Shown here piece by piece: positions 48,301 to 57,314 of a stretch of 64,000 nt of DNA. The stretch is from Halisarca cf. caerulea (Eukaryota > Porifera > Demospongiae > Chondrillida > Halisarcidae), in NCBI GenBank assembly GCA_963170055.1, contig CAUJGJ010000403.1:1-64000 (forward strand). Reading direction: 5' to 3'. The notes beneath the pieces were generated by a model. It saw only the letters and a list, made by a program, of their open reading frames with translations, was not told the DNA's origin and ran no database searches. The position numbers and the translations under genes are program-made. The number at the start of each line of letters is the position of its first letter. The first letter of the stretch is position 1.

Positions 48301-49515
48301 TTTAGCAGATGCATGTGCTATCACTTTCTCTCTTGTTTAAAAATTCCAGGTGGAGTCTGAAGATAAGAAGCATCCTTTACAGAATAAGTGGACATTGTGG
48401 TATTTAATGGGAGATCCTCAGAAGAGGCTTGAGTGGGGAGACAGGTTGAAACCTGTAGCAACATTTGGCAGTGTAGAAGATTTTTGGGCGTAGGTGCTAC
48501 ATTTCCACAAGTTTACATATTGCTGTTCCTTGTCTTCCAGAAGGTGCCTGAGCAACTTTCACGGATTTGTATAAAATTAGGTTGTGCTAAATTGCAGATT
48601 TACACTTGCGAATTACCATGATTGGCCAATTATTAGAAGTCGATGAAATACTAACTTCGAAGATACATAGATTACTTGTTAGGCTTCAAAGAACTAACAG
48701 CGGATTAACTGTGTTGGAAAGAACTAACGCTAACTTAGAATAAATGAACAGCGACCTTCGTATACAACATAATACTACGTACGTAGATGATTTACTCGAG
48801 CCGAGCAAAGCTAAACAACAAATCTCTTACTACCATCGTTGGGGACAAGCTATTCCAATGTGGTTTGCTAATTATCGTTAGAAGGGCATTGTGTAAGGAA
48901 GTCGGGAATACATACACATGAGAACTACAAAGAGAGCGAAACCAACACTAAAACGCATGTTTGTGTTCGACTTTGAAAGACCTTCATAATAGACCCAGTT
49001 TTATTCATTATTTGTTATGTATTCTTGTTAGCTTTTGTCTGTCTAGCACACGAAGGAAATTTTCAAATGTGTTGTTTGTCTCTGGTCACTCAGTAAGAGT
49101 ACCTACGTATGTACGAATGTCTTGGCTTAGTAAGATGTTAGTTCTGGTCAGTATACTGCGTTATTTGTGCTACATTGTTTATTATGTTGGTGGTGAACAA
49201 GGAGAACTGTGTGATAATCTTGCTGTCTTTGTGTGATAATCTTGCTGTCTTTGTCTTCAGTTTAGTAAATTTTATAAATCCTCCAAGCAAACTGGACAAT
49301 GGAAGTGACTACATGTTGTTTAAGGTGAGATAGTTTGTGTCACGTACGTACATCAAACTATGTATATTATAATCAGAGTGTGGCTTTCTCGCCTTCTATT
49401 GTAGGACGGCATTCAGCCAATGTGGGAAGATGTCAAGAATAGAGCCGGAGGCAGATGGCTGCTAAGCGTGGAGAAAAAAAGGAAGGAAATTTTGGATAAG
49501 TATTGGGAAGAAACA
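39312..49515 (+). CDS. EIF4E: eIF4E, cap-binding translation initiation factor; 3' exons missing
   Basis: Exons: 39312-39350 (ATG; MAEVPVMDEARDE, GAG|GTGAGC), 48350-48489, 49261-49324, 49405-49515 (ACA|GTAAGT). Phases agree. The second exon encodes KKHPLQNKWTLWYL, then RLEWGDRLKPV (the cap-stacking Trp equivalent to human W56) and VEDFWA (the eIF4G-contact Trp, W73). The third gives PPSKLDNGSDYMLFK. The fourth gives DGIQPMWEDVKNRAGGRWLL, with the second cap-stacking Trp and the Glu (W102/E103). eIF4E binds the mRNA m7G cap in the cytoplasm and recruits eIF4G. Exon 1 is joined on phase, donor quality and its acidic start; this link is inference over a ~9-kb intron that contains a degenerate PHD gene and MITEs. 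The C-terminal third was not found up to 64000, so the gene is broken here, truncated, or has a very long intron. Confidence 0.75.
40201..43186 (-). pseudogene. Degenerate intronless PHD-finger gene, probably a repeat-family member
   Basis: The minus strand reads one protein in at least six frame blocks. 43186-42740 (CKECSAMLLVANAV, then ECMRYAAFRFSG); a 1-nt loss; LSETQMRKRYGFEAM to an acidic Ser-rich stretch (42715-42262); degenerate 42180-41950; TYERIRKHLESVY and a TGA near 41875; LARVTTRRARKGFQLRCNPD, MTDGRSIINVNRDDTSS (41766-41470); YCAGVVKASPLF, KVDGASDEGPSREEVQFFW, ARSSGSSYLNRVDLQNGC (41447-40860); and a C-terminal block with PERPWGGKLCAACKDHC, LLPPDEVRLWLSHL and a PHD finger (CAVCDVAYQ, WIACDNCDMWF, CINI) ending 40201. 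I recall similar large proteins as multicopy in sponge and cnidarian genomes. The absence of introns and the DGA-DEGPS-EEVQF core hint at a transposase-like origin, which is inference. It lies in the first eIF4E intron, opposite strand. Confidence 0.65.
43246..43765. mobile_element. 520-bp MITE, TTTTCGCG family
   Basis: GTATACCGTATACCGGGAAA at the left and the inverted right end GTATACCGCATAGCGGAAAT are imperfect terminal repeats. They are followed by TTTCGCG/ATTTTCGCGG words as in the elements at 8801 and 29649. Non-coding. Confidence 0.65.
44186..45034. mobile_element. 849-bp TIR element with CGATACGAT subterminal repeats, TA-flanked
   Basis: CAGGTCATTAAAAAGTTCCC at the left and the inverted right end CATGTCATAAAAAAGTTCCC flank the element, with TA at 44184-44185 and 45035-45036. 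Next to each end lies a run of TACGA/CGATACGAT words. An internal 75-codon minus-strand frame (44820-44593) is basic and unrecognised. The TA flank suggests a Tc1/mariner-type origin. Confidence 0.65.
45202..45428. mobile_element. 227-bp foldback element
   Basis: The first ~38 bases (ATGCATGATAAATTCGATCG, then TAAAACAACGTTTCAAA) return as an inverted copy ending at 45428 with two or three differences. A 77-codon plus-strand frame is an artefact of this fold. Confidence 0.75.
45718..46104 (+). repeat. 24-bp minisatellite, about 16 copies
   Basis: The unit CAGTCTATCTGCCGCCTCTT followed by GTAC varies at a few sites (TATC/TACC/TGTC, CCGCC/CCACC/CCTCC). As 24 is a multiple of 3, every frame is an 8-residue repeat (TSLSATSC forward; RLVQEVAD reverse), giving open frames on both strands. 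No initiation or splice context supports translation. Confidence 0.95.
46165..46246 (+). pseudogene. Reverse-transcriptase motif fragment
   Basis: The end of an open frame reads KEGTTQGDPYAMAIYTIGTL and stops at TGA 46244. E/G-TTQGDPxAMAxY is the conserved RT block preceding the YxDD box in the YLDD-type family. Only ~27 residues remain, adjacent to the minisatellite. Confidence 0.5.
46507..47166. mobile_element. Tc1/mariner-like MITE with HTH remnant
   Basis: CGGTACTTCCCATAGAAATT and an exact inverted copy (both extending to TTAACGA) end the element; TA flanks at 46505-46506 and 47167-47168. Inside, from 46688, the plus strand reads MVYSNYMKQRILYLIRIGKS, a stop, SQIANL, then (frame change) KPGLSHFLKKFKDTGTITR. 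This is the shape of the N-terminal helix-turn-helix of Tc1/mariner transposases. Non-autonomous. Related to 47741 and 55742. It lies in the large eIF4E intron. Confidence 0.8.
47741..48252. mobile_element. Tc1/mariner-like MITE, second copy
   Basis: Ends TGGTACTTTCCATAGAAATT and (inverted) TGGTACTTCATAGAAATTTT; TA flanks at 47739-47740 and 48253-48254. It keeps the start of the same frame (MVCSDYTKQ, then a stop). It ends 97 bp before the eIF4E exon at 48350. Confidence 0.75.
49209..49252 (+). repeat. 22-bp direct duplication at an eIF4E 3' splice site
   Basis: GTGTGATAATCTTGCTGTCT plus TT occurs twice head to tail, 8 bases before the exon at 49261. It supplies the pyrimidine tract of that acceptor. 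Confidence 0.85.
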
Positions 49516-51429
49516 GTAAGTTGTGTGCAAGTCGATTCCATTGTCATCAAACTGCACTCGTGTTATGAGGTGCTCTACAAGACATGCATACGTATGGTGT
49601 TTCTTTAAGAACTGAGCAATTCTTTGGCACATCGACCACATCCCAAAGCAGCAGGCATCTTAAGCGATATTAGCATAAGAGCATATAAATTGAAAGGAAA
49701 TAGGAATGATGCAATGTTTCAAAATTGCTTTCAACAAAGATGTAGTGAAGACCAATGTTTGTCTTATCTGTGCTAAGCAGAGGATACAAAATCTTGGGAA
49801 AAGGTTGCACCGATGCGGGTCATAATGGCCTACCACATACGTTTTACCTTTTCTCCTTGTGTGATACGTTAGGTCCTCTGGCATTCTGTGCCCTTCGAAT
49901 CATTCCACAAACTCTTTGTAGTTTTTTGTAGGGATGTGTTCCAAGAATACCCCATGGTTACTGCTTGCATCGTTTTTATACGTATGTCTATGAAAAACTA
50001 CCTCAACATGTGCTCGCATGATATTTTTGCACTTGTTTATGATGTAACTAACTTTCCCCATTAACAAATAAGTGCTAACAAAAGGAATTTATGGAAAAGG
50101 GCTAAGTGCTAGCAAAATTACCGTATCTTTTTTGTGCCCTGTACTGTACATACATACGTATTACTTACAATACTTTTTATAATAAACTGAATGATATCGA
50201 CCATTGTCCCCGGCGGTCATCAAGGCAACATTCGATAACTGTTAGTAGTCAATTTTTGCTTTTTTTCCTTAAACAGCCGCATGTCATCAACGTGTAATGT
50301 TCTACTGATGTGAATGTTGTTAGGTTAGAAAATGGTGTAGGCGAGCACCCCATTCACGATTCAAGCTAGCTAGTTCATCAGCAAATTTGCAAAGCGAAAA
50401 CTTTCCTCTAGATTGTTCATATTCTAGGCAAAGAAGGTCACACTGTTAATAAGTCGAGGGTATGACTTTCTATAGCCCTGCGAAGGCCTGGAGTGGACAA
50501 GACCTTCATGAACAATGGGGACTGTGATCCTGGAATTGGATTCTTAAATGGAGTAGGACAAGAAGGCATCTGTAGAGGTTACAGAAGAAGGTTGCTAATA
50601 GCAGATCAAATCCTCACGCAATCTTTCACCTGTGTGCTATAAGGCCTTTTCGGGGAATATTACCCTTCATCAGTAGCACTAGGTGACATCCTCTGACAGC
50701 CAGGACCCAACTGAAAAGCTGAGGATAGGCTGTACTGATGACCAATGAAAATCGCTTATTTGATCTGCTGAAAATAGCTTATCAGGTTATGGCAATTCCA
50801 AATTTTGTCATCTATAGGGTCCTTCGAATTTTATTGCAGAAGGAAGGAGTCAACACGAGTGTATCTTTCATTTGGCGCTGGCGATGAGCACTTACATCGT
50901 ATTGATATGAAGCGGTGAACACCCTCACAGTGCCAATCAAATGCTCAACAAGTACTGGTTCGTCAATCGACAGACTCATCGGTCACTTGACTGACCACAC
51001 GATATCATTCACTTTATTATGAAAAGTACCTGAAACACTGCAAAAATGTGACACACTTTTGTGACAACTATTAGGTTAGTCTTGTTGCAATAAACAAGGG
51101 TCCTCAATTGTGCAAGTCAAACTTTAATTATGAATTCATGGATCGCTATAACACTTCCTAGGACACTTCACGCATCATAGTCTCCATACCAATGCATCCA
51201 TTTAGGGTAAAGAGCTTCGAAACTCAGATTGGTTGGCATTCAGCAACAGCTCTAATGAGAGCCCCTTATCTTGTTCTTGAGTCGTGAAGTGATTGGATTT
51301 ATTCTTTCAATGATACCCGTAAATCATGAAATAAGTCATCCATTTGGTATTGCAAACAAGTATTGGCATTGCTTGAATCCAGTTCAAAAGTGCTATTGGG
51401 GGTACATCTAGAGTAGAGATTGTAGAGAT
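49516..51429. other. No recognised exon; expected place of missing eIF4E exons
   Basis: The remaining eIF4E segment should encode a Cys-Leu-Ile-Gly-Glu-like strand and a Val-Trp-Thr cap-pocket region. I found neither here nor farther right. Frames are short, and the stretch has no defined repeat ends. Confidence 0.4.
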
Positions 51430-52080
51430 TATTCTGCCTCTTCTGCTCGTAAAGAATGAGGTATTTCAACTCTTAGTGCTAGACAACAAGTACACTTGGC
51501 CCAAACCATTTATAATTGTTTATCTCTACAATCATCTACTCATCTTAACAACCTTTTTTCCACACCAGCCTCTCATTATAGATATACTCCAGCATCTTCT
51601 ACTTCACAATTAAGCCTTCCACGTTTTCGTACTTCCCTTGGCCAGAAGGCATTTAGTTTTGTTGGTGCATCATTATGGCGATCGCTACCAAGCAACCTCT
51701 GATGCTGTGCAGACTTTCGGGTGTTCACAAAACTATGTGGAAATCACTTTTTAAATGAATAACTCAATATAATTTTGTGCATATCATCAATCAGACACTA
51801 TTTTCATATTTGCACCAATGATCATATCTCATTACAGATTGAATTTTTTCCATTCACTAATGTCTCTTTCACTGAATTTATTGTTTTTGCTCATCTATTC
51901 ATTCTGTTGTCATTTCACCATAATACAAACTTAGAACTCTTTTTGTTGAATGTTTGTACACCCCCTTTGTTTCTTTTTTGCCTTTTGTTCCTTTTCTTTT
52001 CTGGGTGCCACTTACAGTAGCCTCTGGCTAAAGGGTTCCCCAGGTTAAATAGGAATACCCTAAACACCCCCTATCTACAT
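51430..52080 (+). mobile_element. LINE remnant: polymerase C-terminus and 3' end
   Basis: Plus strand 51466-51702 reads STLSARQQVHLAQTIYNCL, then LPRFRTSLGQKAFSFVGASL and WRSLPSNL-stop, the usual C-terminus of CR1/L2/Jockey-type polymerases. A ~310-bp 3' region ends with TAGCCTCTGGCTAAAGG, TTCCCCAG and AATACCC, shared with the tail at 26325. The 5' part is lost. 52081-52966 holds no recognised gene. Confidence 0.65.
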
Positions 52081-53225
52081 GCACTGTGTTTTTATAATAG
52101 TGACATCAGCATTGACTTGGCTTAGCAATCTGCATTCGTAAGATTCAACATTGTTTTCATGATTCACAGTTCTTGGAATCATGACTGATGGCTTTTATAG
52201 TTCACCCATGAACCTTTTTGTGTCAAAAGTATGAGTGCCTCCTGCACAGCTATCTCTGGCTTGGTTGACTCTCTTCAATTAAACGATGTCCATGATCTTG
52301 TATCTCACCAAGAAGGTGTATGATAAAGGCATGTAGGACATTTCTCTCACTTTAGGAGGCTCCAAGTTGTGTTGAATGCACACTCCAGGCAAAATATGAA
52401 TTTGGTTCATTTCATAGTTGATCACAGAGATATGATTTGCTTTTGTGTACAGTATTTAATGTTGAGAAATTGTGATTTTTTGACAGTACTTCCTAATTAT
52501 CTCCCTTGTTGTCGCCATATTATGTACTGTATAGCTGGAAAGGTTGGCGGGAAGAAAATTTGGCGAATTGTGCCCAAATGAAACATTGGCATTTTTTATT
52601 TTGGGATTGGCTTCCCATGGCACTATAATTATATTCATAGTCTATGAATAATGGGATGGCTGCAGCAGCACAGATGCGCTGTGGCCTTGGGAATATCGAG
52701 AAGAGCGTGTGAAATATCATAAGGAACGGCAATGGAGTTCTCCATGTACAGCTGCATACATATGTGGGCATTAAATTTTCCGAGAGTTCTGTACCCCAAG
52801 CGGTCAGCAATATGAGTTTTAAACTTTTGCAGAAAAACAAACAATACAAGTTTAAAAAATTCGTGGTACACCTACGGCCCTGGAAATTCTAATCACTTGG
52901 AAATTGTAGTTATTGGCTAAAATAATACTTCGGAGAACTCTTCTGGTCTAAAAGACTCTTCGCTGATTAACCCTCCTACCCTCCGCAGTACCCAAATTTG
53001 GGTACTAGTTCTTCAATTTTTTCCAAACGCTACGTTGGCGGAATCCGTCCGACATTGGTATCAAAATGTAGAGCAGACCCTGTACAATTCAGATAAGGGG
53101 TAAAACCCTGTTGAATAGCCTCATTAGGGCGTGTAAATTACACTTAATTCACACATACTGAGAAGCCCATTGTTCAGCGTAAATATCCGTATAACTTTTG
53201 TATATGTCCGTATAATCTTCTCAAG

Positions 53226-54824
53226 ATGGCGGCTGCTCGTAAGAAGCTCACTACGGAAGAGATAGTATTGTTAGTTTGCAAAGATGTCTCATCGAACGAA
53301 GAAGACAGCGCAGCTGAGGAATCGTTCTCAGAGTAGAGTAATGCAACATAATTCGGTCACATCAGAATTCGGGCCCCCATTTCTCCACAACCGCTAGGCG
53401 CAAGTCAATGAATCTGGTACCAGAAGATTCCTCTTCATAAACTATATTTGCTGACGAGACAAGACTTGCACACGACGAAGTACGGCTGGGCTCTCGTCCA
53501 TTTTAGACAGTGACCGAATACTTCACTATTCGGTCATTTTCAACATAATTCAGACACTAGCTCGCAATTCTTTTCTTCGGCAAAGAAACCAGCTAGAAAA
53601 CGTACAGATGTTAGGTACATATTTAGGTCCTAGCATACTCAAGTTTTGAGCAAAAGCGCTTTTCATCCGCTGAGAACACAGCGGGTGTTTCCATCCTCCT
53701 GAACAACAACAAAATTCGGTCACGCACGAAGACATTAGAATTGGGGAAAACCGCTCTAACTCTGCACAGAGTGCTGTAGCAGCCGTGAAATATTGGGAAA
53801 CTATTTGTACATCCTTAAGGCAAAACATACTGCACTTTGGAGGGAAATGGTTTTTCCTTGTCTGAGTTATGCTTCGATGATTGTCATGTTCACTGCCAAT
53901 TGCCTAAAATTAGTCTATGCAATGAATGTTAGGCAATTGGCAGTGAACATGACAATCATCGAAGCATAACTCAGACAAGGAATAACCATTTCCCTCCAAA
54001 GTGCAGTATGTTTTGCCTTAAGGATGCACAAATAGTTTCCCAATGTTTCACGGCTGCTACAGTACTATGTGCAGAGTTAGAGCGGTTTTCCCCAATTCTA
54101 ATGTCTTCGTGCGTGACCGAATTTTGTTGTTGTTCAGGAGGATGGAAACACCCGCTGTGTTCTCAGCGGATGAAAAGCACTTTTGCTCAAAACTTGAGTA
54201 TGCTAGGACCTAAATATGTACCTAACATCTGCACGTTTTCTAGCTGGTTTCTTTGCCGAAGAAAAGAATTGCGAGCTAGTGTCTGAATTATGTTGAAAAT
54301 GACCGAATAGTGAAGTATTCGGTCACTGTCTAAAATGGACGAGAGCCCAGCCGTACTTCGTCGTGTGCAAGTCTTGTCTCGTCAGCAAATATAGTTTATG
54401 AAGAGGAATCTTCTGGTACCAGATTCATTGACTTGCGCCTAGCGGTTGTGGAGAAATGGGGGCCCGAATTCTGATGTGACCGAATTATGTTGCATTACTC
54501 TATATGGGAGTTGATTTATCAGCCTTCGAAGATGATGGCGATTCTCAGGAAGTCAGCGATGAGGAAAAGATTTGCGAAAGCGAGAATCACACCTGCTTTT
54601 CCATACAACGTGGCGACGATATGGCTGTCCACCATCCAAAATCGTGTCCAAACTTCAGCAAAGTACCAGTTGACGCCAATGAATGCACAAACGACGACAA
54701 GGAGTGCATGGACGACATCAATGAATGCATGCACACGGACGACGACAACGTTATGGCAGACCTACGGGAAGTATCAATAAAAGGCGATCTAGAGTCAGAC
54801 TATAACATTTATCCATTTCTCTAA
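53226..54824 (+). pseudogene. piggyBac transposase-like N-terminal region, interrupted
   Basis: The first part, from ATG 53226, reads MAAARKKLTTEEIVLLV and an acidic stretch (SSNEEDSAAEESFSE), then stops at the border of the palindromic insertion. After the insertion (54501) the frame resumes as MGVDLSAFEDDGDSQEVSDE, continues with Cys/Asp-rich sequence (DANECTNDDKECMDDINECM) and ends IYPFL-stop at 54824. A basic start followed by a long acidic region is typical of piggyBac-derived proteins. The DDD catalytic core and the C-terminal Cys-rich domain are absent, so this cannot be an active transposase. Confidence 0.55.
53336..54500. mobile_element. 1165-bp palindromic foldback element, 572-bp arms
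   Basis: The left arm 53336-53907 and right arm 53929-54500 are inverted copies with about six differences seen by eye, separated by a 21-base spacer. Ends are GAGTAATGC/GCATTACTC with TA outside (53334-53335, 54501-54502). Each arm carries the same 92-codon frame (53828-53550 minus; 54008-54286 plus) beginning MFCLKD, with GGWKHPLCSQRMKS and WFLCRRKEL; it is unrecognised. The arms also contain smaller GACCGAAT/ATTCGGTC inverted repeats. The transposase-like frame continues in the same orientation on the far side, which argues for an insertion rather than an assembly inversion. Confidence 0.85.
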
Positions 54825-55741
54825 CATCTACTACCTGTTATTGTATGTTCTTCAACAGTATTCTTTTCATAAATAATATTTCTTAGTCACGATTTTACAC
54901 TACACCAGATTTTTGACAATAACTCGCCTCGTGATTGTTCAAATGAAGTTTCGTTTTCTTATATGAACAGCATAAATGTATAGCTTTATACTGATACCCA
55001 ATTTGAGGTAGTTGAAGACACGCGCTGGCTAGAAAAAATTCAAAAAGTTTGCTAAAACCACAACTTTGGGCGCCATTTTCTTTGTTGATGTGCTATGACG
55101 TAATTGTCGTCATGGTAACGCTTTTTGAATGATGCATCATAATCTACAATTTGTCTGCTTTCTTTTGATATGCTATACTTGCAGGTGGCACAAGTTTGGG
55201 ATGAGTATAACCTTTAAAAGCTATGCATATCTGTATAAGTGCCACATGTATGGGGAGGGTAGGAGGGTTAATCAGGAGCAAGCGAATGGATTTCGCCGAA
55301 TTTAGCCAAAAGATTATGTACCGACGTAGCGTCGGCCATGCTGTTGATATATATATATATATATATACATCGTTCCGGACGTTACAGACACTCCCAGTGA
55401 AAGTAGAAACAATATAGGGGCCGCCTTTTGGCGGACCAAAAAGAAGGCAATCCGCACTACCTGTACACTATTGTTGTCTATTGTCGACAACAGAGTATTG
55501 GCGCACGTTCCCCCACCAAATATGAACAGGCTATTCCTTGTTATCATAGATATTCTATTGTTATGTAGTACAAAATATCTGGTTTCTTTAGTGAAATGTC
55601 ATAATATTTGGCAGTGGACACAAACATTGCCAATCTGCCAAACAAAATTCCCTGCCAACCTTCCCAGCTATTCGGTAGGCTTACAGCCTTGAATATCAAT
55701 TGTACTGTACGTACATATGTATATGTTAGGTACCATGTGTA

Positions 55742-56470
55742 TGGTACTTCTCATAGAATACCGTCCAGCACGCCGTCAGTCGTTCAGTCAGTCGATCAGC
55801 ACTCAGTCAAGGGTCAATTGTCAGTTTGAACGGCGCCATTTGTGATACGTAATAAAACGTCACGGTCGTTATGCAATGCCAATAGTCGAGGAAGAAAGAA
55901 ATGGCGAGAAAAGGTGTATTCAAACCAGGGTATGCACAGAAATTATGTTTGATTGCGCAGAATAAACTTCGCGTGAACTTTATTGAAGTTTTGAACGATT
56001 TTCGCTGAAGTTTCGAGCGAACTTCGCTGAAGCTTCGAGGGCACCATATTAAAATTTTGTGCGAACTTAACTGAAACTTTGAACGAACTTCACTGAAACT
56101 TCAAGTAAACATCATTAATACTTTCAAGGAACAAGCAAGACTGCGGAGCTACTGCTATCCGCATCCGAGGGATACGTCGCATTTCCAAAGTGATATCCCT
56201 CCAAGTAGTTAAGTCGGACTCGCCCCAATCCAGCGATTGAAGAAGACACTTTGAATATTTCAGGAGATAAATTGCCAATGGAGGCGGAGGACTCAGACTT
56301 TTTTCTCAAATTTGAAGAGTCTTTAGAGAAAAAGAGAGTGGATGTTTCGATCTCTTGCAAAACGTCACGGCCAGTCACATGGTCGTTCAATCATTGCTCG
56401 AACGGTCAGTCAGTCAGTCAGTCACGCGGTCATCGGCCGTAAACTGGACAGTTTTCTATGAGAAGTACCG
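55742..56470. mobile_element. Tc1/mariner-like MITE, third copy
   Basis: Ends TGGTACTTCTCATAGAA and (inverted) CGGTACTTCTCATAGAAAAC; TA flanks at 55740-55741 and 56471-56472. Subterminal CAGTCAGTCAGTC-type repeats lie at both ends. A short frame with an upstream AG acceptor-like site (56256-56443: LPMEAEDSDFFLKFEESLEK) is unexplained and not obviously transposase. (AT)n at 55346-55368 precedes it. Confidence 0.75.
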
Positions 56471-56803
56471 TACATATGTATTCAGTCTATAGCGGCCATT
56501 TTATGTTGAAAGTGACTCTACTGCTGGGATCATTAGTGTATGCCATCTGGTACATGCTTGATACTACTAGTTGTGAACAAAGTTCAGAACCTCGCGTTTG
56601 CTAAAACTAAAATTAAATTTTAAAATGGAAATTGAATTGTACTCAATTCCATTTTGACTTCTGCTTATTAATTCGAAACTGATGTGTGTGCTCTTGCTTT
56701 GAGTTGTAATGCTAGATTGAGTATAATAGTATTACAATGGCCAGATGCAAAGTTAGCAGCCTTCTTTACTCACTTGCATAATTGCAAGACACACAGTGTG
56801 TAG

Positions 56804-57314
56804 CAGTGTTGTGGTAATGGTAATTAGTAATTGTAATCAATTGTAATTAGGTATACATTTACTGGTAATGGTAATGTAATTGTAATGGAGCTGTTTCAAT
56901 CACAGAGTAGTTGTAATGGTAATTGGCATCGTTTTGCTATTTGAATCACGTCACACAATTACCATGCAACTACTGTGATGCATATCTTTAATACCTGGGG
57001 ATATATTTCTTCCCCTGAGGAGGTAGATTGCAGTTAGTTTGAGCTAAGTTATGTGCTACAATAAGTACAGTGACTTGTTGAAGTGGCAAATGTCACTACA
57101 AATATGTAATATCGGTAAGATATAGTAACTTTAGCACTCATCCAGGAACACATCTATAATTAGTAATTGTAATGGTAATTGTAGAAATGTAGTTGCAATG
57201 GTAATTGAGTGCTTTAGTGGAGATCTGTAGTGGTAATGGTAATTGGACTGTTGTAATACTCAGATAATTGCAATGGTAGTTGATTACAATACTTCTGTAA
57301 TGGCCACAACACTG
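56804..57314. mobile_element. hAT-like MITE with 8-bp target duplication
   Basis: The element begins CAGTGTTGTGG and ends CCACAACACTG, flanked on both sides by GTGTGTAG (56796-56803 and 57315-57322), an exact 8-bp duplication. The interior is built from GTAATGGTAATTG words, giving a quasi-repetitive body of 511 bp. CAGTG-type ends with 8-bp duplications are diagnostic of hAT transposons. Confidence 0.85.

Larger units (their letters stand above)
52971..55267 (+). mobile_element. piggyBac-type element, non-autonomous
   Basis: CCCTCCTACCCTCC at 52971-52984 and its exact inverse at 55254-55267 are 14-bp terminal repeats starting CCCT. TTAA lies immediately outside on both sides (52967-52970, 55268-55271). 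A perfect palindrome AGTACCCAAATTTGGGTACT follows the left repeat. The body contains a transposase-like N-terminal frame (53226-54824) but no catalytic domain. A 1165-bp palindromic element sits inside. Without it the element is about 1.13 kb. TTAA duplication, CCCT termini and the acidic N-terminal frame fit piggyBac; the assignment is strong but not proven. Confidence 0.8.

Noticed and set aside
53550..54286. Two identical 92-codon genes in inverted orientation
   Set aside because: They are the same frame in the two arms of a palindromic element; no sign of function.
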